From: Anthostomella pinea
Taxonomy: Eukaryota > Ascomycota > Sordariomycetes > Xylariales > Xylariaceae
NCBI GenBank assembly: GCA_963556695.1
Contig: CAUWAG010000007.1
Coordinates: forward strand, 1,612,001-1,676,000
Reading direction: 5' to 3'
Length of the DNA stretch: 64,000 nt
Every line of letters starts with the position of its first letter. Position 1 is the first letter of the stretch. The translations under genes were made by a program, and so were the position numbers. Below the pieces are notes generated by a model. It was not told where the DNA came from and searched no databases. It saw only the letters and a list, made by a program, of their open reading frames with translations. Shown piece by piece: positions 58,901 through 64,000 of this stretch.

Positions 58901-60002
58901 CCAACACCGAACATAGCAAACGTGTAAGTGGCCGAAAGTCAATGCGGGCAGCTCTTTGTTCCTGTCCAACCCCAACCCCAACACGACCCCTCCATCCTCC
59001 ATCCGCCATCTCTGCGGCTTCTTGCTCTGTTTTGGGTCGTCCCTCGTTTAAACTTGAACCGCTTCGAACTCAACCTCGTCCCCTTTTTTCAAAAAGTCAG
59101 TCATGTTCCTGGACCGCCGGATATCCCTCTCATCATGGCCAGCGTAGGGCTGACGCGAAGCTGAGCATTGAGCATTGAGCATTTACTCACCCGTTGGCCC
59201 TGCACACACACACATTCTTTCCAACGGCCATTGCATCTGCTTTGAAGCTACCAACTGAGCTTCGGTGACACCGCCTTGGCCGTTTCCGTTGTCTGGAACC
59301 TTCACAGGAACCCAAGCCGCCAATCGACCCCTCTCTTCTTTATCTCTCTGCCTTTCTTGACGACTCAATTGTCGAGCTTATCATTATCATTCCTTGAGCG
59401 TGCACAGTACGAGATTGATCTTTACTTTATCTCTTCACCGCTTGCCCGGAACTCAGCTAACGAGGCCAGAGCTCCCAGGGGAACCACCCCGGCTATCGAG
59501 ATAACCACACAACAAAAAGAGACGAAACACGAGCGACTACCACGAATCGTCAGGCACCGGCGCCGCGTTAGCTCGATAAACCAGTACATACAACCAGAAC
59601 AATTTCAGAGGCCTTACTGGCATTTAATGCGGTATGTATTGCCTGGAACACTTGTATCTCGCAGCTTGCAACTTGGACGGTGGATTTTGTGTCGAGCACT
59701 GCCACTCACTGCCCAGTTCCCCTGACCGTGACTCTCTTTTATGAAGTTTGGGAGCTACACGCAAAACGGTTTCGTCGTCACATCAACCCTCGTCATCATT
59801 AGTTCACCAAAATCCCCATTGCAGTCATTGCAATTGGCCCTGTCCTGACTCGTTGACTAATTGAAACAGTAGCTGACCTGCGCTGTCAATCGCTTTAGGT
59901 CGTACTGCCACCGGCCCCATACAAATCGAAAAACTCTCGAGCACCTCAGCTAACAACGACTGAACTTTTTCTTTCTTTGCACCTATTACATCTGCTGCCA
60001 CC
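55901..60002. other. Gene-poor spacer before AIM21
   Basis: About 4.1 kb with no supported gene; all frames are short or compositional. From about 58700 the plus strand becomes C/A- and pyrimidine-rich, consistent with a promoter and long 5' leader for AIM21. A short CACACACACA run occurs near 59203. Confidence 0.45.
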
Positions 60003-62810
60003 ATGCAATCGACTCCAGCTATCCCGCCTCGTCCTTCGAGGAATCAGGACAAGAGCGAGGGCTCTTCGGGGCCTTCAATTCCTCCCCGTCCCTCGAAGCG
60101 CTTCAACCGCTCCATCTCGCCCAATCCCGATCGCTTCGCTCCCTCGCCGCTCAACGAGAGCCCGTTCACGCCAAAGAGCCCTCGACCCGGCCAGAGCCAT
60201 CTCGGCGATTCCATAGAACGTGCTACGAGCGTCGGCATGCCCAACGTGGGCGAAGAGGGCCAGGAATATGCTGCGGCCCTCGAGGAGATGAGCTCGTCTC
60301 CTGACGAGAGCCGTCGACCGGCTGGATCTCCTGAGCAGACTCGAACTGTCGGCGAGGACGTCAAGCTGCACGCCCCGAAACCCACCATGCCCGCTGCAAG
60401 TGCCAAGCAGCGAGTCGCCGCTGTCACCCGTACCGACTCTGACAGGGCTGCTACTTTCGGCATTGGACGTCCTAGCACTGAAGAACCTCCTCACTCGAGC
60501 AGCCGAAGCTTGAAGAAGAAGGCTAGTACTACAAGTCAGCTTTCCCACCACAGTGAGAACCACGAAGAAGACCACGGCATCCCCGAAATTGGGCAGCGAG
60601 TTCCTATGCTCGCCTTTGCTGGTGACGTCCAGGCTCCCTCGCCCGCCCCACCTCGAGCTTCGAGTGTCGACAGCACTGCCAGGTCTACGAGTCGCCACCA
60701 TGTTCGCAAATCGAGCTCTCGTGGCTTCAACGAGCTTCCGCCTGGCAGCTACGGTCTTCACGGCCATGGTGTCGCATCCAGCGACAAGCTTGAGAAGGCT
60801 TACTACGAGAAGCACCCTGATCTGCGACAGAGGGAGCACTACAACCATCTCCATGACCGTGTCAAAGACTACTCCATGAGTAGTGAGGATCTGAACAAGA
60901 TCGTCCGAGACACCGCCAGCCGTGGTGCTGGTTTCGGTAAAGCAAACCGCCACATAACTTTGGAGTGTTTCTAACCAAGCAATTCAGGTACCTCTACGGA
61001 CTATGTTGGAATTCCCAGTGAACAAGTCGGGTTCCAAGCGTCCGAGGAATACACATCGCGCATGTCTCGGCCGCCGTCCACGGCTCCGATCACGTCACCC
61101 CGCAAGTCTAGCTTCTCCGTGCCTGACATCGATGTTGAAGACACCGGCGCCATGGACCAAGATGACGATGATGTTATTCACGTCGATGAACCAGGTCGTC
61201 GGAAGGCATTTGTCAAGTATGGAAACGAAGACTCGGCCGACGGCTATGATGCTGAAGAGGATCAATTCCACCCGGTCTTGGCCTCCGATGAGGTTGCCAA
61301 GGACCCTACTCCATACGAACTTCAACCAGCAGTGGCACCTACTCGGGAACGACACGGAAGCACACATGAGATGGAGGAGCCTAGAAGCCGGCCCACGAGT
61401 CGACCTGGTAGTATCTACAGTCCTCCCCCGGCAGATATGCTGTCTACACCACTGGCAGATGTGGAAGAATACGAACCACTTTTCCCCGAGGATGAGAAGA
61501 GTGGAAAGAAGCAGACGACGGAGGCTGAAAAGTCGAAGGACCAACGCCGAAGATTTCCCAGTCAGGATATTTGGGAAGATGCCCCTAACAGCGTACACAG
61601 CACTGCCGAAGTCTCGACCCCGGAACCAACTGGGACTCGTTCGAGGTCTTTTGGTGCCGTCCCCGATGTCCCGCCGAGGGACGGCGAGACCCCTGCTCAA
61701 GCGTTCGCCCGGAGACAAGAGGAACTGGCTGAGAAGGAAGCTCTCGGTCCCGACAGCTTCTTGCACCGGCAACAGAGGCCAACGTCCTGGGCATCACACC
61801 AGCCACATCTCTCCAAGGAGATGCAAAGTCGACCCAACACGGCGAATCGATTCCCTAGTCGAGACGTCTGGGAAGATACGCCCGACTCCCTCCAGTTCAC
61901 GACCACGGTTTCCACTCCGCAGTCTACCGACGACTCGCAAGCTGGAGAGGCGGCAAAGCTCACGGTAGATCCTGCTACTAGCACTAACAAGCCCACAATT
62001 CCCACTCGTCCTAAGAAGCAGGGATCCGGCGACGACGCTACATCGAAGCCCATCGTTCCTGGACGCCCAAAGCCCCGGCCTTCGAAGCCAGCCTCACAGT
62101 CTCAGGAACCCGAGGCGGCTACCAAGCAGAAGCCGGCGGTGCCGGCAAGACCCGTGGGTGGTAAGATCGCCGCGCTCCAAGCCGGCTTCATGTCCGACCT
62201 TAACAATCGTCTGCGTCTGGGTCCTCAAGCTCCCAAGAAAGAAGAGACGACTGAACAAGAGGCTCCCAAGGAGAAGGAGAAGACACCTTTACCTGACGCA
62301 AGGAAAGGTCGTGCCCGAGGCCCTCAGCGAAGAGCCCCGACCAAGAGCAAGAGTCCCAACCCTGGCACGGACGGTTCCACTCTGCCAACCGTGTCTGGCG
62401 GCAAGCCTGTTCTCAGTTTCTCAATGACCCGTACACTGTTTAGTATTGATGAGGAAGGCACTGTCTCGGTAGACGACTTTGGTCCGGAAGCAGAGTCGAA
62501 ACCGGTACTCCAGTCCAAGGTTGAAGAGATTCATCCTGAGGAACAACAGCCCGAGACTGCGGACGAGACAGAAGCTAAGCCTACTGAGATCAAGAACGAA
62601 GGATCGGAAAGCAAGAAGCTGCAAAACGAATCAGAATCAACTGAACCCAAGCCCAACGAGAAGAGCGCAGATAAAGATACGGTCGAGGAGACGAAATCGC
62701 TTGTCACCAATATGGCCGGTGAATCTATCTTGGAGGAGACGGTTCAGAAGAAACCGGGGGATGATGAGGTGAAAGAGGTGGAGAGTGCCAAGGACGAGGT
62801 AATATCGTGA
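60003..62810 (+). CDS. AIM21: Aim21-like actin-patch protein (altered inheritance of mitochondria 21)
   Basis: Exons 60003-60936 and 60988-62810 with a 51-bp intron; 918 residues, mostly disordered. Yeast Aim21 works with Tda2 to limit barbed-end actin assembly at endocytic patches. The N-terminus repeats IPPRPSR and IPPRPSKRF, SH3-ligand-like motifs. FNELPPGSYGLHGHG and EKAYYEKHPDL precede the intron. The region KPAVPARPVGGKIAALQAGF followed by MSDLNNRLRLGPQAPKK is the most conserved family block. Two 27-residue copies beginning RFPS-D-WED-P occur at 61551-61631 and 61848-61928. The tail is acidic and Glu/Lys-rich. Confidence 0.87.
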
Positions 62811-63509
62811 TAACCTGATTGTTGGTGTGGTGAGAAGTGAGCGTCTGTTGTTGCTTTTTTATTCGGTATCTTCTGCATGCTGCCTTTCCTTTCATCTTCG
62901 ATGGGGGAACCGCAGGATGGTGCTTGGGCCGAGACTTGTTTTTTCGCCAAGTTTGCTTCTAGATCACAGCAGCCTACAGAGTAACGACAGTCATTCGATA
63001 AAACGTCGACACAAGGGGGAGAAAAAGAAAAAGAAAGAAGAAGAACACAGACACGATCAGTCTAGTAGTAGACCATACTTTGCATAGCTTCCTGCCACAC
63101 TCCTTACCAACCGTGTAGATTCTGTTTTGGGCTAGATAAAGAAACACGTTGCTGGCTTGGGTTGATGCCTGTCCGGGTGCTGGTCTAGCTACCTGGCCAA
63201 CAGAAGTATGGCCGGCAAGACGCTTGCTCTGGTTTGATGAACATGTTTTGCCACAAGTGCATAGGTAACATCGGCCCCAATTCTGGTCTGAATGGCTCCG
63301 TTCGACATTGGCTTGGAGCATGTTGCTCGGGCATTGATGGGGGTTGTAATTGAATAGGGGTAGCCCCTCTGCTCCTCTAGAGCCCTGTAGAGTTGCTGAT
63401 GAAAGGAGGGCACCACTCACGGAACGGTACAGTAAGTCTTCGTTACGGTCAAAAAGATATAGCAACTAAGTATCATAGAAATATAGTTGACAGTTAAATG
63501 ATCCCTACC
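62811..63509. other. Convergent 3' spacer
   Basis: About 700 bp between the AIM21 stop and the terpene cyclase stop. A purine-rich run lies near 63016-63047. No gene is supported. Confidence 0.5.
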
Positions 63510-64000
63510 TTATGTATATCCGGCAGAGTCAGGCCCCATCAAGAGGGACGTCAAGCTCGGCTCCGCCCACTCGGCCAGATAGACGTGCGCGTCCTCCCAA
63601 GCCGCCTCATAGTAGCGGCGAAACGCCAAGCCCACGGCATCGTCGTCGTCGTTCCCCGCCCGCTGGTAGACCTCGCTCATCCTGTACCGCTCGTCGAGAA
63701 AGTACCACGTCACGTACCCATGCATGAAGCCCGTCAGGGTCCCGAACACGGCCAGCATCTGCCGCGCGACGCGGACCACGTTGCGCGTGAGCCTCCCGAG
63801 GGCCGCCTCGCGGCCGAGGCCGTCGACGTGGCAGTAGTTGTTGACGAGCCCGGTCTGGTCGTGCGCGATGTCGAACTCCTTGTAGAAGGAGAACAGGTCG
63901 TTGACCTGCGCCAGGTAGACGTCGATGGTGCTGGTGGCGACTGCGATCTCGGCCATGAGCCGCTGTTCGTCGAAGCTGGCCTTGGGGAATAGCGTGCCGG
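63510..64000 (-). CDS. Terpene cyclase of the trichodiene synthase (TRI5) family, C-terminal part
   Basis: The open frame enters from the right edge and ends at 63510, covering about 163 C-terminal residues. NDLFSFYKE (63876-63905) is the NSE/DTE magnesium-binding motif of class I terpene cyclases. GFMHGYVTWYFLDERYRMSE further on, with its conserved Arg-Tyr pair, is distinctive of the TRI5-like family, which cyclises farnesyl diphosphate. The product cannot be told from this part; the family includes cyclases for other sesquiterpenes, so a trichothecene role must not be assumed. The Asp-rich first metal motif and start lie outside the window. The gene's GC-rich codons resemble its conserved neighbours, with no RIP-like damage. 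Confidence 0.85.
   Translation of the reverse strand, partial: GTLFPKASFDEQRLMAEIAVATSTIDVYLAQVNDLFSFYKEFDIAHDQTGLVNNYCHVDGLGREAALGRLTRNVVRVARQMLAVFGTLTGFMHGYVTWYFLDERYRMSEVYQRAGNDDDDAVGLAFRRYYEAAWEDAHVYLAEWAEPSLTSLLMGPDSAGYT

Noticed and set aside
1..64000. CRISPR arrays, bacterial operons, rRNA genes
   Set aside because: The DNA is eukaryotic; no spaced direct repeats or rRNA-like sequence were seen.

Overview
The window reads as nuclear DNA of a filamentous ascomycete (Pezizomycotina, most likely a Sordariomycete). Genes carry short introns (about 50-330 bp) with GTRNGT donors and CTRAC-like branch sites. Products are typical of these fungi (Mcm10, DASH Duo1, Tvp18, Aim21, a DUF3431 protein, a 2EXR-type protein), and repeats are mutated in the C-to-T manner of repeat-induced point mutation (RIP). 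The species cannot be fixed from the sequence alone.

Layout. 1-9.4 kb is a decayed, transposon-rich stretch: the 5' part of a minus-strand LTR retrotransposon (LTR, leader minisatellite, gag with stops), an AT-rich block, a frameshifted 2EXR gene, a LINE relic, a 222-bp inverted-repeat element, a frameshifted secreted-protein gene and a 5'-truncated purine-permease relic. 9.5-24.3 kb is gene-dense: DUF3431 protein, mcm10 (-), RNase H2 subunit B (+), Duo1 (-), a disordered nuclear-type protein (+) and a SurE-TTL fusion like yeast Pby1 (+). 24.3-43.1 kb holds two large genes, a PMCA-type calcium ATPase and a Sir2-family deacetylase, in long spacers; one spacer carries a 520-bp hAT-type MITE with an 8-bp target duplication. 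43.1-50 kb has a Scy1 pseudokinase (-), a branched-chain aminotransferase (+) and a complex I NDUFB11-like subunit (-). 51-54 kb is a second repeat nest: a pseudogene, a solo LTR of the same family as the left-edge element (5-bp TSD), a possible third LTR, and a 478-bp solo LTR (5-bp TSD) inside AT-rich DNA. 55-62.8 kb has TVP18 and AIM21, and the right edge cuts a trichodiene-synthase-family terpene cyclase.

The conserved genes are housekeeping: replication and ribonucleotide removal (Mcm10, RNase H2B), kinetochore-microtubule attachment (Duo1), calcium storage, silencing, Golgi and endosomal traffic (Scy1, Tvp18), actin (Aim21), branched-chain amino acids and respiration. The potentially accessory functions are the small secreted protein near 7.5 kb and the terpene cyclase at the right edge. 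No clearly undescribed multi-gene system was found; the most distinctive observations are the dated and undated transposon insertions with target duplications, the SurE-TTL fusion and the cyclase.

Several otherwise well-conserved genes carry single small indels (RNase H2B at a C9 run, aminotransferase at its splice acceptor, the secreted protein, 2EXR), so some frameshifts may be assembly errors. All gene structures were worked out by hand; those of Duo1, the SurE-TTL gene, the Ca-ATPase, Scy1, NDUFB11, TVP18 and AIM21 close in frame across every junction.
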